The translations under genes were made by a program, and so were the position numbers. From contig JBDTMZ010000118.1 in assembly GCA_039934035.1 (NCBI GenBank), forward strand, positions 1 to 64,000: a DNA stretch of 64,000 bases. Reading direction: 5' to 3'. Source of the stretch: Solibacter sp039934035 (lineage in GTDB: Bacteria > Acidobacteriota > Terriglobia > Bryobacterales > Bryobacteraceae). The notes beneath the pieces are model-generated. The model worked only from the letters and a program-made list of their open reading frames with translations. It did no database searches and was not told where the DNA came from. Positions 44,552 to 53,929 of the stretch are shown here, one piece after another (the first letter of the stretch is position 1; each line of letters opens with the position of its first letter).

Positions 44552-45415
44552 ATGAAGTTGCTCCAGATCCTGCTTCTGCTGGGTGCCGGCGCGATGGCGG
44601 GAACTCTCGTTACTCGGGCGTGGTTTAGACCGCGGCGACCTATCATGCGGGCCGCAGTGGTATCACGCGCGCCGACGGTTCCCGAGACGAGATTGACTCC
44701 CGCAACTGTTTTGCCTCCCGCGCCGGAGCCTCGTCGCCCCGCCCCGCCGATCTCCGCAACACCGCAGACGCGTACCTTGCGGATTCCGGCCAGGCGCCTG
44801 GCACGTAAGCCGCCCACTTTTCGACAGATTCAACCGGCGGGCAAGCCGGCTCCTGTCATCTTAGCGGCAGCCAAACCTGAGCGCTCCGTAGCGCCGCCGC
44901 CCGTCAGCGCACCGTTGTCCGTCAACACTCAAGCGTCTGTTACCACCCAGGCGCCCGCGGAGTTACAGAACAAGACGCTACCGCAATCCGGTCCGCCCCG
45001 ACCGTCGCCACACCAAGTCACATTGAGCGCCGGTCTGCTCATTCCAGTGAGCTTGGTGGAAGTGCTGTCCTCCGAGAAGAACAGGCCCGGCGACACGTTT
45101 ACTGCGACCATTGACAACGAGATTGTGGTGGACGGTTTTGTGATTGTCGAGCGCGGCATGCGAGCCGAAGGGCGCGTAAATGCGGTCGACCGCGGGACGG
45201 CGCGATTGTCCGTGGAACTGACCCAGCTCCATACGGCGGACCGGCAAAAGGTTGCGATTCAGACCGAGAGCATCGAGCGGCGGGCCGAGGTCCCCCAAGT
45301 CGAGAACGATATGCGTGGGATGCGTAGCGCGCCGGCCGCCCTACCCGCGGGCACTCGCATCCGCTTCCGCTTAAGTACCAGCATCCCGCTCACGGAAAAG
45401 TTGGCTAACTATTAA
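44552..45415 (+). CDS. Membrane-anchored Pro/Ala-rich protein with C-terminal beta domain
   Basis: 287 residues from the ATG at 44552; the frame extends 27 codons upstream but loses the membrane start. One N-terminal helix (LLQILLLLGAGAMAGTLV) is followed by a Pro/Ala/Arg-rich stretch of about 120 residues (LPPAPEPRRPAPP) that could span the wall. The C-terminal domain of about 110 residues (LSAGLLIPVSLVEVLSSEKNRPGDTFTA, EIVVDGFVIVERGMRAEGRV, LSVELTQLHTADRQKVAIQT) repeats a pattern common in acidobacterial small secreted proteins. It may bind a ligand in the periplasm. Family unknown. Confidence 0.5.
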   Translation: MKLLQILLLLGAGAMAGTLVTRAWFRPRRPIMRAAVVSRAPTVPETRLTPATVLPPAPEPRRPAPPISATPQTRTLRIPARRLARKPPTFRQIQPAGKPAPVILAAAKPERSVAPPPVSAPLSVNTQASVTTQAPAELQNKTLPQSGPPRPSPHQVTLSAGLLIPVSLVEVLSSEKNRPGDTFTATIDNEIVVDGFVIVERGMRAEGRVNAVDRGTARLSVELTQLHTADRQKVAIQTESIERRAEVPQVENDMRGMRSAPAALPAGTRIRFRLSTSIPLTEKLANY

Positions 45416-45610
45416 CTGACGGTTGCGTTCCGCCTTTGTACCAAAGGGGATTGCAGCATTTTAATGAAGGAAAAGTTGACGGGGCCTTGCCGAAATCGAC
45501 ATTGCGGTATATCTTCAAAATGCTTGGTTCCGCGTCCAAGCGGTAACTGCGCCTGGCAGGGGCGCTTGCCGCACCGAGTACCTGTGGCTTGCCGAAGGGA
45601 AAATACACTC

Positions 45611-46420
45611 ATGGCGCACGGCGGAACTGTAGAACCAATGCCCCGTATCAGCGGCCAGATCATCATCAATGAACTGGTCCGTAATATGGAACTGGGCCGT
45701 TTGGAACTGGGCTACAGCATTCTGGTGCCCTGCATTTTCAGCGTCTACCTGCACCCGGACGATTTCGCGCGCGTGTCCAGCGTGCAAGACATTATCAAAG
45801 AGGACGCCAAACGCGCGCTTGACGCCTGCCTGGCGGGGTGGAATGGCGGCGGCAAACGATTGCGTCGCAACGTTCCGCGCAAGACCAATCGAATCGCGAC
45901 GAACGGATGGTGGATCGGATTGTTTGCCGACTGCGAATCCGCAGTCCCGCCTGGCGACGTGGAGATCCATTCGGAACTCAACGACACTGCGCAGCCTGGA
46001 TATCGCGGCACGAAGACGACCCTGATGGAGCGCACGCCGTCCGTGACCTCCGCGCGGGTGGCGGGAGACCGCGCGAACACACGCCTTCTCAACCAACAGG
46101 TTTTTGCCGAAATCCGCTACCAGGACGACTCCGGCCCGCAGATGTATCTGATCACTCAGGACGAAGTGTCCGTCGGCCGTGGTGGGGATGACCTATGGGT
46201 GGATCTGGCCCTCTACACGACTGACGAGATTTCGCGCGAACATCTGCGCATACGCCGCGATGCGGGAAGCGGTGAATTCAAGATCACCGACCTGAGCCGG
46301 AACGGAACCTGGCTGAACGGCCGGCGTCTTGCGGGCAAGAAAGAAACCATCTTGCCCGAGCGGGCGGAGATTTCGCTCGGCGAGAAAGTAAAGCTCACTT
46401 TTGAAGTGCGCCATGACTGA
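45611..46420 (+). CDS. FHA-domain protein with FhaA-like N-terminus
   Basis: 269 residues from the ATG at 45611 (the frame runs 49 codons upstream without domain content). Residues about 10-85 resemble the FhaA/DUF3662 N-terminal fold (IIINELVRNMELGRLELGYSILVPCIFSVYLHPDDF). Residues about 165-260 are an FHA domain: DEVSVGRGGDDLWVDL, SREHLRIRRDAG and DLSRNGTWLNGR give the GR, SxxH and NG phosphothreonine-binding elements. It should dock phospho-Thr sites made by the kinase two genes downstream. The stop overlaps the PP2C start. First gene of the coupled five-gene operon. Confidence 0.85.
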   Translation: MAHGGTVEPMPRISGQIIINELVRNMELGRLELGYSILVPCIFSVYLHPDDFARVSSVQDIIKEDAKRALDACLAGWNGGGKRLRRNVPRKTNRIATNGWWIGLFADCESAVPPGDVEIHSELNDTAQPGYRGTKTTLMERTPSVTSARVAGDRANTRLLNQQVFAEIRYQDDSGPQMYLITQDEVSVGRGGDDLWVDLALYTTDEISREHLRIRRDAGSGEFKITDLSRNGTWLNGRRLAGKKETILPERAEISLGEKVKLTFEVRHD

Positions 46421-47306
46421 ACTTGCGTTGGACTGCGGGGCCGCAACCGACACGGGTAGGGTGCGCGAGTGCAATGAGGATCGCTACTGGATGGATGCGG
46501 CGCGAGGCCTCTTCCTGGTAGTGGACGGGGTGGGCGGGCAGGCGGCGGGCGAACGTGCGGCGGAGATTGCAGTGGCCGTGGTTCGCGAGACGATGGGGGA
46601 ACGGTCAGCTGCGCCGCCGGGGGTGCGCGTACGACAGGCCATTACGGCTGCCAACAACTCCATCTACGCCGCGGCGCAGAAGGATCCGGAACTGCAAGGC
46701 ATGGCTTGCGTGTTGACGCTGGCGCACGTGGACGGGGAGCAGGTGACGGTGGGACACGTGGGCGATTCCCGGCTTTATCTGATTGAGCTGAGGGCGATTC
46801 GCAAAGTGACCAGCGACCATTCGCCGGTGGGGGAGATCGAGGATGCGGGAGAACTCAGCGAAGAGGAAGCAATGACACACCCCCGCCGTCACGAGGTATT
46901 CCGCGAGGTGGGGAGTTGCGAGCGTTCGGCGAACGAAGAAGATTTTATCGAGCTGCTGCAATGCGAGATCGCGAAAGATGCAGCGCTGCTGTTGTGCAGC
47001 GACGGACTGAGCGATCACCTGACCTCGCGGAGGATCCGCGAAATTGCGGAACGGTATGACGGCGATGCGACAGAAATCGCGCGCAACCTGGTGGCAGCCG
47101 CCAACCAGGCGGGCGGCCGCGACAACATCACCGCGGTTTTCGTCGCGGGACCGGATTTTGGCGGCAGGACTGGCGCCACACGCCCCCGTCTGGGAGTCAC
47201 GCGCCTCCGCCCGCGGCACGGGATGTGGCGCTGGCGGATCGCCTACCTGAGCTACGGGCTGCTCATCGGCATGTTGCTATGGGCTGCCCTCCGCATGTGG
47301 AGTTGA
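46413..47306 (+). CDS. PP2C-family Ser/Thr protein phosphatase, membrane-anchored
   Basis: 297 residues from the ATG at 46413, which overlaps the end of the FHA gene by eight bases. PP2C motifs are in order: GRVRECNEDRYWM, LFLVVDGVGGQAAGERAA (metal Asp), GMACVLTLAHVDGEQVTVGHVGDSRLYL, VTSDHSPVGE, ALLLCSDGLSDHL, GGRDNITAVFV. The C-terminus has one membrane helix (IAYLSYGLLIGMLLWAAL). It should reverse the phosphorylations made by the coupled kinase, as PstP does in mycobacteria. The catalytic domain sits in the cytoplasm. Confidence 0.92.
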   Translation: MTELALDCGAATDTGRVRECNEDRYWMDAARGLFLVVDGVGGQAAGERAAEIAVAVVRETMGERSAAPPGVRVRQAITAANNSIYAAAQKDPELQGMACVLTLAHVDGEQVTVGHVGDSRLYLIELRAIRKVTSDHSPVGEIEDAGELSEEEAMTHPRRHEVFREVGSCERSANEEDFIELLQCEIAKDAALLLCSDGLSDHLTSRRIREIAERYDGDATEIARNLVAAANQAGGRDNITAVFVAGPDFGGRTGATRPRLGVTRLRPRHGMWRWRIAYLSYGLLIGMLLWAALRMWS

Positions 47307-47310
47307 AGCG

Positions 47311-48999
47311 ATGAATACACCTGCCCGGATTGGACGCTACGAAATTGTCTGCCGCATCGGCAAGAGCATGACCGACGTGCACCTGGCAACGGACACGGTG
47401 GAGAACCGCAAGGTCGCGCTGAAACTGATCCGTCACAGCGACGAACCAGTGACGAAACTCATCATCGAAGCCGAACGGCGCGGAGCCGCCATTCAGCAAC
47501 AGTTGCACGCCATCGATCCACGAATGGTGGAGATCTATGAGTACGGCGATTTTGAAGGCTACTTCCTGGTCGCGATGGAATTCGTGGAAGGGCGTACCGT
47601 GGCGGACATGCTGGCCTCGGAGCAGGTGTTGAGTCCGTGCCGGGCCGCCGTGATCGCGCTCGAACTCTGCGAACAACTGGAGAAATTCCACGCTTCGGAA
47701 GCGGCGGTGGTGCACGGGGATATCAAGCCATCCAACATCCACCTTGGCCTCAACGACACAGTGCGGCTTCTGGATTTCGGAATCGCCAAAACATTGCGCG
47801 CAGACTGCAGCGCCACCGGGCATCATTTCGGCAGCCCGAGCTACTGCTCGCCGGAGCGGCTCTCGCGTGCCGAAGTGTCGCCACAATCGGACTTATGGGC
47901 TTTGGGAGCGACGCTTTACGAGATGCTGGCGGGCGAGCCCCCGTATCAGGCCGAAGACACGCGCAAGCTGGAGCGGCTGATCCAATCGAGGCGGCCTCCG
48001 CGCGCGTTGCATGCATCGTGCCCGGCAGGCTTGCGGGCCATCGTTGCGAAGTCGCTGGCGGCCGACGCTCGCAGTCGCTATGCTTCGGCGGACGACTTCC
48101 GCGCCGACCTTCAACTCTTCCTGGAGGGGAAGGCGACCCGGGCAGAGACAGAGGGACGCTCCAGATGGAATCCGAACGCCACGGTCGAGGCGGCCCGCAA
48201 GGCACTTCACCGGGTGACGCGGACGGCTCGCCAACATCGCGACAGTCTGCGGATAGCCGGCGCTGCGGCCTATTTCGCAACCGGCATGTTGCTTTGGATT
48301 GGGGGATCACTCGGGTGGGAACTGTGGCAGGCGCGCCTCAGCGCCGCGCCCCCACCGGTGAAGAGCGCCCCGCCCGAGGAGAATCTGGCACGTTTTTATC
48401 TGGCATCCGCGGATCGGATCCTGGACGCACATCGGGCCAGCCCATCTCCGTCGCTCTCCGAGTTCGACTGGCAAAAGGCGGAGATCTGCCTGGCCCGCGC
48501 GGTGCAACTGGGGGACAGTGATGATCGCACGACGGCAAAACTGGCGCTGGCACGCGGCTACGCCACGCTGGAGCGCCTGAATGAAGGGTTGTATTCGGAG
48601 ACCGCGGCCGCGGGACAGAGGCTGAAGGCGCGAGACGAATTCGCGCTGGCCGCATTGAAGGCGCCTTCCGACCCGGCGCCACATCTGGCCCTGGCGCGGG
48701 TCTACGTATATTCGCTGCCCAATCCCGAAAAAGCGATGGCGGAGTTTGCCGCGGCGGAGCGGCTGGGCGCCGTGCCCGGCAGTCGCGAAATCGAGCAACA
48801 GGGAGATGTCTACCGCATACGGGCGCTCCGCAAGTTGTCCCGCAATTGGCGTGACGCAAAGCGTGACGCCGATATAGCGAAAGCTCACTACCGGCGAATT
48901 GAAGGCTTTAATGAAACCGGCAGGCATTTGAAGGAATTGGAGAAGATTCATGCTCCGGCCCGTAAGCCGCGTACGAGGAGGTCCTACAGGTGGCGGTGA
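47311..48999 (+). CDS. Membrane Ser/Thr kinase with atypical loops
   Basis: 562 residues. The kinase domain (about 8-270) has VALKLI (Lys38), an alphaC Glu55, VVHGDIKPSNIHL (His135-Gly-Asp137, so HGD rather than HRD), RLLDFGIAK (Asp155), FGSPSYCSPER and DLWALGATLYEMLAG. The nucleotide loop reads IGKSMTDVHLA, without the usual GxGxxG glycines, so ATP binding may be unusual. A membrane helix (about 311-333, IAGAAAYFATGMLLWIGG) and an extracytoplasmic TPR-like region follow. Start ATG four bases after the phosphatase stop; its end overlaps the transpeptidase start. It probably controls the adjacent wall enzymes. Confidence 0.85.
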   Translation: MNTPARIGRYEIVCRIGKSMTDVHLATDTVENRKVALKLIRHSDEPVTKLIIEAERRGAAIQQQLHAIDPRMVEIYEYGDFEGYFLVAMEFVEGRTVADMLASEQVLSPCRAAVIALELCEQLEKFHASEAAVVHGDIKPSNIHLGLNDTVRLLDFGIAKTLRADCSATGHHFGSPSYCSPERLSRAEVSPQSDLWALGATLYEMLAGEPPYQAEDTRKLERLIQSRRPPRALHASCPAGLRAIVAKSLAADARSRYASADDFRADLQLFLEGKATRAETEGRSRWNPNATVEAARKALHRVTRTARQHRDSLRIAGAAAYFATGMLLWIGGSLGWELWQARLSAAPPPVKSAPPEENLARFYLASADRILDAHRASPSPSLSEFDWQKAEICLARAVQLGDSDDRTTAKLALARGYATLERLNEGLYSETAAAGQRLKARDEFALAALKAPSDPAPHLALARVYVYSLPNPEKAMAEFAAAERLGAVPGSREIEQQGDVYRIRALRKLSRNWRDAKRDADIAKAHYRRIEGFNETGRHLKELEKIHAPARKPRTRRSYRWR

Positions 49000-51900
49000 C
49001 GCGCAGCTGGACCCAACCTGGGACCACTCCGGTGATTTTGAAGGTCTCACGCCGCCGCGTTTCGGTGGGGTTTCTCTGGCTGTTTGCGGCGTCGCTAGCC
49101 GTGGCCATCGGGCTGGGGTTTGTATTCCAGGCGAAGATGCAGCGGATGTCCGATGCGCCAGTGCTCAACCTGAATGCCGTGGTCTCGCCGGAGGAATTGC
49201 TTCCGGTGCTCGAGTTCTTTCCAAACCGCACGGACCTTGCGCCGCAGATCTACCAATATCTTGAGCGGGCGCGGCCGCTGCGTCATACCGGCGCGCTGAC
49301 AGCCGTGATTCCGCGCCGGCAATTCGCGCGCGTCAAGCCCTTGTTTTCCGTGCGCCGTCCCGACGAATTCCGCGCGCAGTTGATACGTTCGGCGATCCTG
49401 TACTTCGCCGGCTTCTATCTGGTGGCGATATTCTGGCGGCTGGCGGGTTTCCGCGGCGACACCGCGTTTCTGCCCGCATTGCAGTTGCTCACCGGCTTCG
49501 GTTTTCTCTTAATGGTGAGCCTGCGCGATCCGTTGCGAGATTCCCTGGAATTCCAAAAATTCGCGATTGGCGTGTTCTTCGGTTGTCTCCTGCTTGTGTT
49601 GCCCGCCATTCGGATCTTCGATTACCGCCGCCTTTCGGGTTGGTGTTACACGCCCCTCTTTGCAGCTCTCGGATTGTTTGCCTTGCTCATCAGGTTCGGG
49701 CGCGGACCGACGGGCAATGACGCCAAGGTGAACCTCGGCATTTTCCAGCCGGTAGAACTGATCAAGATTCTGCTGGTGATGTTTCTGGCCGGCTACTTCA
49801 CCCGGAACTGGGAACGGCTGCGCGATCTGCGCGAAAAGTTCGTACCGGGCGGTCGTGTGGCCCGCGCGGAGCACGTCTTCCCCGTGATTGTCGCAACGGG
49901 AATCTCGCTGATGTTCTTCTTCGTGCTCAAGGACCTTGGGCCCGCCCTGGTCACATTGTTCGTCTTTCTGGCGGTGTTCACGGTGGCGCGAGGCCGTCCC
50001 GCGCTGGCACTTGCCGCGGTGACCCTGATGGTGGCTGCCGTCACCGTTGGGTATCGTACCGGCACACCGCACACAGTTGCCCAGCGCATCGAGATGTGGC
50101 TTTCACCGTGGGATAACAATGTCCGCGGCGGCGATCAACTGGCGCACGCGCTCTGGGCATTCGCCACGGGCGGTCCGACCGGGAGCGGCCCGGGATGGGG
50201 CGACCCCAACGTGATTCCCGCGGCAAGCACCGATCTGGTGCTTCCGGCACTGGGCGAAGAGTGGGGATTCGCAGGAGTGGCCTTGGTGTTTGGGCTGTTC
50301 GGTTTTTTGATCTGGCGCGGGCTGCGAGCGGCCCAACGTTCGGACACGACCTACGGACTCTTCCTGGGCACCGGTTTGGCCATGCTCATCGCCAGCGAGA
50401 TCCTGCTGATCAGCGCCGGCGTGCTGGGAGCGCTACCGCTATCGGGCGTGGTATCGCCTTTTCTCAGTTCGGGAAATACCGCCATGCTGGCCAATTTCCT
50501 GGTATTCGCGATGCTCGCGGCGATCGGCAGTTCCGAAGAGGCCACACAGCCGGAGTTACTGCGTGCTCCCGTGGGTCGATTGCAATATGTGCTGGCCGGC
50601 GGAGGTTTGGTCCTGCTGGGCTTCGCGTTGCGATACCAGGTGCTCAACGATCGCGAATACCTCTCGCGCGATGCGCAAGCGTTCGAAGAAGATAACGTCA
50701 AACGCGCGCAGCACAATCCGCGGATCAATTCGCTGGCACGGGAAATCCCACGCGGTACGATCTTCGACCGCAACGGTGTGCCGCTCTCCACCAGCAGCTG
50801 GCAGGAACTCGAGCGTCATCGCGACGAATTGAGCGGCCTCGGTGTTTCGGTTGAGACCGCGGACAACCGGTTCGACAACCGCCATTATCCGTTCGGCGCT
50901 GCCACAGTCCACCTGATTGGAGATCTGCGGACCGGCGAGAACTTTCACGCCAGCAACTCGTCCCTGGTGGAACACGATGCCAATCTCCGCCTGCAGGGGT
51001 ATAACTATGCCGAACTGGCTCCCCTGATCCGCTACCGGCATCATCCGAACAACGCAGGAGTGGCGCGCCTCTTAGCCCGCGACAGGTCGCTGAAACTGAC
51101 GGTGGATATACGGCTGCAACTCATGGCGTCGGAGATCCTGCAACGCCACTTGCGACAGGCGGGAGTCAACCGCGGCGCCCTGGTGGTGATGGAGGCGGGC
51201 TCGGGAGACGTGCTCGCGATGGTGGATGCGCCGACTGCGAATCCGCCCGCCGCGCGCACGGCGGCTCCCACCCCGGACGAACTCCTCGATCGTGCGCGCT
51301 ACGGCCAGTATCCGCCTGGATCGACATTTAAGGTGGTGACGGCGATGGCCGCGCTGCGCGGTGATCCCTCCCTGACTCACCGCACGTACCAGTGCCGTCC
51401 GCTGGGTGATGGGCGGTGCGGCAATACGATCGCGGGATGGAATCGCGCGATCCGCGACGACATCGGGGATCACGCCCACGGCACGGTGGACATGGAGCGC
51501 GCGATCGCGGTGTCGTGCAACGCGTATTTCGCACAGCTCGGCGTGCACGACGTGGGCTCCAAAGGGCTGGCGGAGACGGCCAACCTGCTCGGGCTTTCGG
51601 CGGGCGATGATGCGTCACTGCGTCAGATGCTTCCCTTCGCCGCGTACGGACAAGGTCCGATTCTGGTCACGCCGTTTAAGATGGCGCGCGTGGCGGCGAC
51701 CATCGCAGCGGGCGGCGCCATGCCGCAAGGGCGCTGGGTCGGCGGCGAGGGCAACACGCGCCAGGACGCTCCCCTGATCGTCCTGCCAGAGGCACAAGCA
51801 GGATTCGTGGCGGGTGCCATGAGGCGTGTGGTGACGGAAGGCACGGCGCGGCGCGTGATGTCCGGCATCGCGTTCGAAATCGCGGGGAAGACAGGCACTG

Positions 51901-52079
51901 CCCAACTCGAAAGTGGAATGCCTCACGCCTGGTTCATCGGCTTCGCTCCCTTCGATGGAACTCCGCAAGGCCGCCTGGCCTTTGCGGTGATCGTGGAAAA
52001 CGGCGGATACGGGGGGCGCGTTGCTGCCCCGATCGCCCGCGAAGTGATGGAGGCGGCAAAAAGCTTGGGAATGCTATGA
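48990..52079 (+). CDS. SEDS polymerase - penicillin-binding transpeptidase fusion (RodA/FtsW-PBP2 type)
   Basis: 1029 residues combining two normally separate wall enzymes. An extra N-terminal helix and periplasmic segment occupy 1-125. Residues 130-515 are a SEDS glycosyltransferase with the typical SPWDNNVRGGDQLAHALWAFATGG loop and STDLVLPALGEEWGFAG (Asp415, matching the conserved essential Asp). One further helix (about 530-547) leads to the class B PBP part: EIPRGTIFDRNGVPLS (dimerisation module) and the transpeptidase motifs PPGSTFK (Ser778, Lys781), SCN (842-844) and KTGTAQ (967-969). The fused chain should polymerise and crosslink peptidoglycan together. It starts with GTG at 48990 after AGGAGG, overlapping the kinase gene by ten bases, and ends overlapping the next FHA start. 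The actinobacterial rodA and pbpA are separate genes in a comparable kinase/FHA locus. Confidence 0.92.
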   Translation: MAVTRSWTQPGTTPVILKVSRRRVSVGFLWLFAASLAVAIGLGFVFQAKMQRMSDAPVLNLNAVVSPEELLPVLEFFPNRTDLAPQIYQYLERARPLRHTGALTAVIPRRQFARVKPLFSVRRPDEFRAQLIRSAILYFAGFYLVAIFWRLAGFRGDTAFLPALQLLTGFGFLLMVSLRDPLRDSLEFQKFAIGVFFGCLLLVLPAIRIFDYRRLSGWCYTPLFAALGLFALLIRFGRGPTGNDAKVNLGIFQPVELIKILLVMFLAGYFTRNWERLRDLREKFVPGGRVARAEHVFPVIVATGISLMFFFVLKDLGPALVTLFVFLAVFTVARGRPALALAAVTLMVAAVTVGYRTGTPHTVAQRIEMWLSPWDNNVRGGDQLAHALWAFATGGPTGSGPGWGDPNVIPAASTDLVLPALGEEWGFAGVALVFGLFGFLIWRGLRAAQRSDTTYGLFLGTGLAMLIASEILLISAGVLGALPLSGVVSPFLSSGNTAMLANFLVFAMLAAIGSSEEATQPELLRAPVGRLQYVLAGGGLVLLGFALRYQVLNDREYLSRDAQAFEEDNVKRAQHNPRINSLAREIPRGTIFDRNGVPLSTSSWQELERHRDELSGLGVSVETADNRFDNRHYPFGAATVHLIGDLRTGENFHASNSSLVEHDANLRLQGYNYAELAPLIRYRHHPNNAGVARLLARDRSLKLTVDIRLQLMASEILQRHLRQAGVNRGALVVMEAGSGDVLAMVDAPTANPPAARTAAPTPDELLDRARYGQYPPGSTFKVVTAMAALRGDPSLTHRTYQCRPLGDGRCGNTIAGWNRAIRDDIGDHAHGTVDMERAIAVSCNAYFAQLGVHDVGSKGLAETANLLGLSAGDDASLRQMLPFAAYGQGPILVTPFKMARVAATIAAGGAMPQGRWVGGEGNTRQDAPLIVLPEAQAGFVAGAMRRVVTEGTARRVMSGIAFEIAGKTGTAQLESGMPHAWFIGFAPFDGTPQGRLAFAVIVENGGYGGRVAAPIAREVMEAAKSLGML

Positions 52080-52858
52080 ATATGACCGAATTCCTCGAAA
52101 AATGGGGGCGGACGGTGTTTGAGAAGCCTCTTGCGCGGGGCGTCCCGCTGGACAGTCCGCCGGAGTTGGCGGAGATCCGGTTCGCGATTCTGGAAGAAGT
52201 GCGCCGCAAGTGTTACCGTGCCGGCGCGCGCATAGTGTTCCCCTTTGACCTTGTTCGCGTGAGCATGCGCGGCGCCGAGGAGAGCCGGGCCGCGGCATTT
52301 CGCAGCGGCTTCTTCCAGAGCTATCTGGCGCACGAGATTCAGGAGAAACTGCGCGCGGATTCCATCCGCTTTCCTGAACGCTTGAGCGTCCAGGTGGAGG
52401 TTGCCACCGGTTTGCCTTTGCCGGACGAGAAGTGGCTGACAGTGACCGTCACGGCGCAGGAAAATCCGGCGGGCTCGGGAGAGCGGGGTCGCCTGGTAGT
52501 GCGAGAAGGCAGCGCGAATGCGCAGGAACTATCCCTGGATAAGCCGCGCGTGCGCATCGGGCGCGAAGTGGACGTGTATCGCGAGGGAGGGATGGTTCGC
52601 CGCAACGACCTCGCGTTCGTCGGGGATTCCGAGGTGAACCGGTCCGTATCGCGCGAACACGCGCACATTGACTACGACAACACTACTGGCGAATACCGGT
52701 TATTCAATGACCGATGGTACACGCGCGGGACCGATTGCGGGACGCGAATCGTGCGCGATGGAGTGAGCGTCGAGGTGCATCGCGATACGCGGGGTACAAA
52801 GTTGGAGCCCGATGATGAGATCCATTTCGGACGGGCCGTGGCAATCTTTCGGCAGTAG
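52076..52858 (+). CDS. FHA-domain protein with FhaA-like N-terminus, paralogue
   Basis: 260 residues. The ATG at 52076 overlaps the transpeptidase stop (ATGA); a second ATG lies two codons in. Residues about 10-120 resemble a DUF3662-like fold (RARIVFPFDLVRVSMRG, FFQSYLAHEIQEKL). The FHA domain (about 155-258) has RVRIGREVDVYREGG, VNRSVSREHAHIDYDN and GTRIVRDG, with the strand pattern of phosphothreonine binders. It closes the operon after the fused polymerase, and is a candidate reader of phospho-Thr on the kinase or the transpeptidase. Weakly similar to the first FHA protein of the operon. Confidence 0.8.
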   Translation: MNMTEFLEKWGRTVFEKPLARGVPLDSPPELAEIRFAILEEVRRKCYRAGARIVFPFDLVRVSMRGAEESRAAAFRSGFFQSYLAHEIQEKLRADSIRFPERLSVQVEVATGLPLPDEKWLTVTVTAQENPAGSGERGRLVVREGSANAQELSLDKPRVRIGREVDVYREGGMVRRNDLAFVGDSEVNRSVSREHAHIDYDNTTGEYRLFNDRWYTRGTDCGTRIVRDGVSVEVHRDTRGTKLEPDDEIHFGRAVAIFRQ

Positions 52859-53033
52859 GGGATTACTCCACGAGGCTTACCGAGCTTCCCAGCTGCATGA
52901 GAAGGCCGCAGCCAAATTCCTAGCGCATCAACTATTTGCTTTCCACTACCAATCACGTAAATGAGCCAAACACGACGAGTTGGCGCAGGCACCAGCCCCC
53001 CCGAAACCCACCTTGGCACGATAGACTGTGACT

Positions 53034-53264
53034 ATGCCGCTTTCTGAGCGCATCGTCGTTGATCCTGAGGTCCTGGCCGGCAAACCTGTGGTCCGAGGGA
53101 CGCGTCTCGCCATCGAATTCATTCTCGAACTCCTCGCAGCCGGACAGTCTGAAAACGAGATCCTGGCGAACTATCCAGGGCTGACACGGGACGACATTCT
53201 CGCATGCTTGTCCTACGCCAGCTACTTGGCCCACGAATATAGGGCCTACCCGATTCCCGCCTAG
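53034..53264 (+). CDS. DUF433-family antitoxin
   Basis: 76 residues from the ATG at 53034 (a GTG two codons earlier is possible). RIVVDPEVLAGKPVVRGTRLAIEFILELLAAGQSENEILANYPGLTRDDILACLSYASYLAHE is the DUF433 winged-helix pattern of VapB-like antitoxins. It should bind the downstream PIN-like protein and the operon promoter. The stop TAG and the next ATG are contiguous (TAGATG), a coupled two-gene unit. Confidence 0.88.
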   Translation: MPLSERIVVDPEVLAGKPVVRGTRLAIEFILELLAAGQSENEILANYPGLTRDDILACLSYASYLAHEYRAYPIPA

Positions 53265-53627
53265 ATGCGCCTCCTCGCAGACGAGAACTTTCCGAGGCCC
53301 CTTATCGAGGCGCTTCGCGCCCAGGGCCACGACGTTCTTTGGGCCCGGACTGGTTGTGCCGGCTGGAAGGACGTTCTCATTTTGGAACTCGCCGAGTCCG
53401 AAGCGCGGATCGTGCTGACACTGGATAAGGACTTCTGGCAAATCGCCGTTCAACGCCGGGTTCCTCTCGAACAATCCGGCGTCGTTCTGTTCCGCATCCA
53501 TCCTGCAACACCGGAGAATCTCGATCCGCTTGTGCGGGCGTTTGTTGAGACGGATGGGACGTGGGTCGGACACGTCAGCATTATCGCCGCCGACGGAATT
53601 CAGATGCTGGCTGCTCGAAAGAGTTGA
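53265..53627 (+). CDS. DUF5615 PIN-like toxin
   Basis: 120 residues. MRLLADENFPRPLIEALRAQGHDVLWAR, ILELAESEARIVLTLDKDFWQIAV and the later VVLFRI strand give the DUF5615 PIN-like fold with acidic residues at Asp6-Glu7 and in TLDKDF. It is a presumed RNase toxin paired with the DUF433 antitoxin immediately upstream. Target RNA unknown. The pair lies between the wall operon and the secreted-enzyme group, so it may be a small mobile addition. Confidence 0.88.
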   Translation: MRLLADENFPRPLIEALRAQGHDVLWARTGCAGWKDVLILELAESEARIVLTLDKDFWQIAVQRRVPLEQSGVVLFRIHPATPENLDPLVRAFVETDGTWVGHVSIIAADGIQMLAARKS

Positions 53628-53929
53628 CGGCGCACGCTTTATTTGGTCTTCAACTTTGGGTCGCCAAATCGGGAGCCACCCCGAAATTGCAGTATGCGAA
53701 AGCCGCGCCAGCCCGCCCGGCGTCCCCTATGCGGAAGAGCCTCTACGGGTCCCCAGCATCGCGATCCCCACCCTCCAGCTCATCTCCTAAGACAAGGGTG
53801 GGGGATGACAGATTCCCCCTTCGTGAGTACAATGACCGGGATAGTGCGATCCGCCTGAAGTCCGGAATGGAGGGGATTCCGACCCCGGCCCACGTCTGTG
53901 CGGACGCGGTTCTCGAAAGGTGGTAATCG
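53628..53929. other. Intergenic region before the metallo-beta-lactamase-like gene
   Basis: About 300 bases. Reading frames here are not domain-like. A possible ribosome site (AAAGG) lies about eight bases before the ATG at 53930. No repeat or terminator of clear shape was seen. Confidence 0.3.

Noticed and set aside
53561..53926. Plus-strand frame of about 121 residues after the DUF5615 toxin
   Set aside because: It starts inside the toxin gene in another frame and is Ser/Pro/Arg-rich without domain content.
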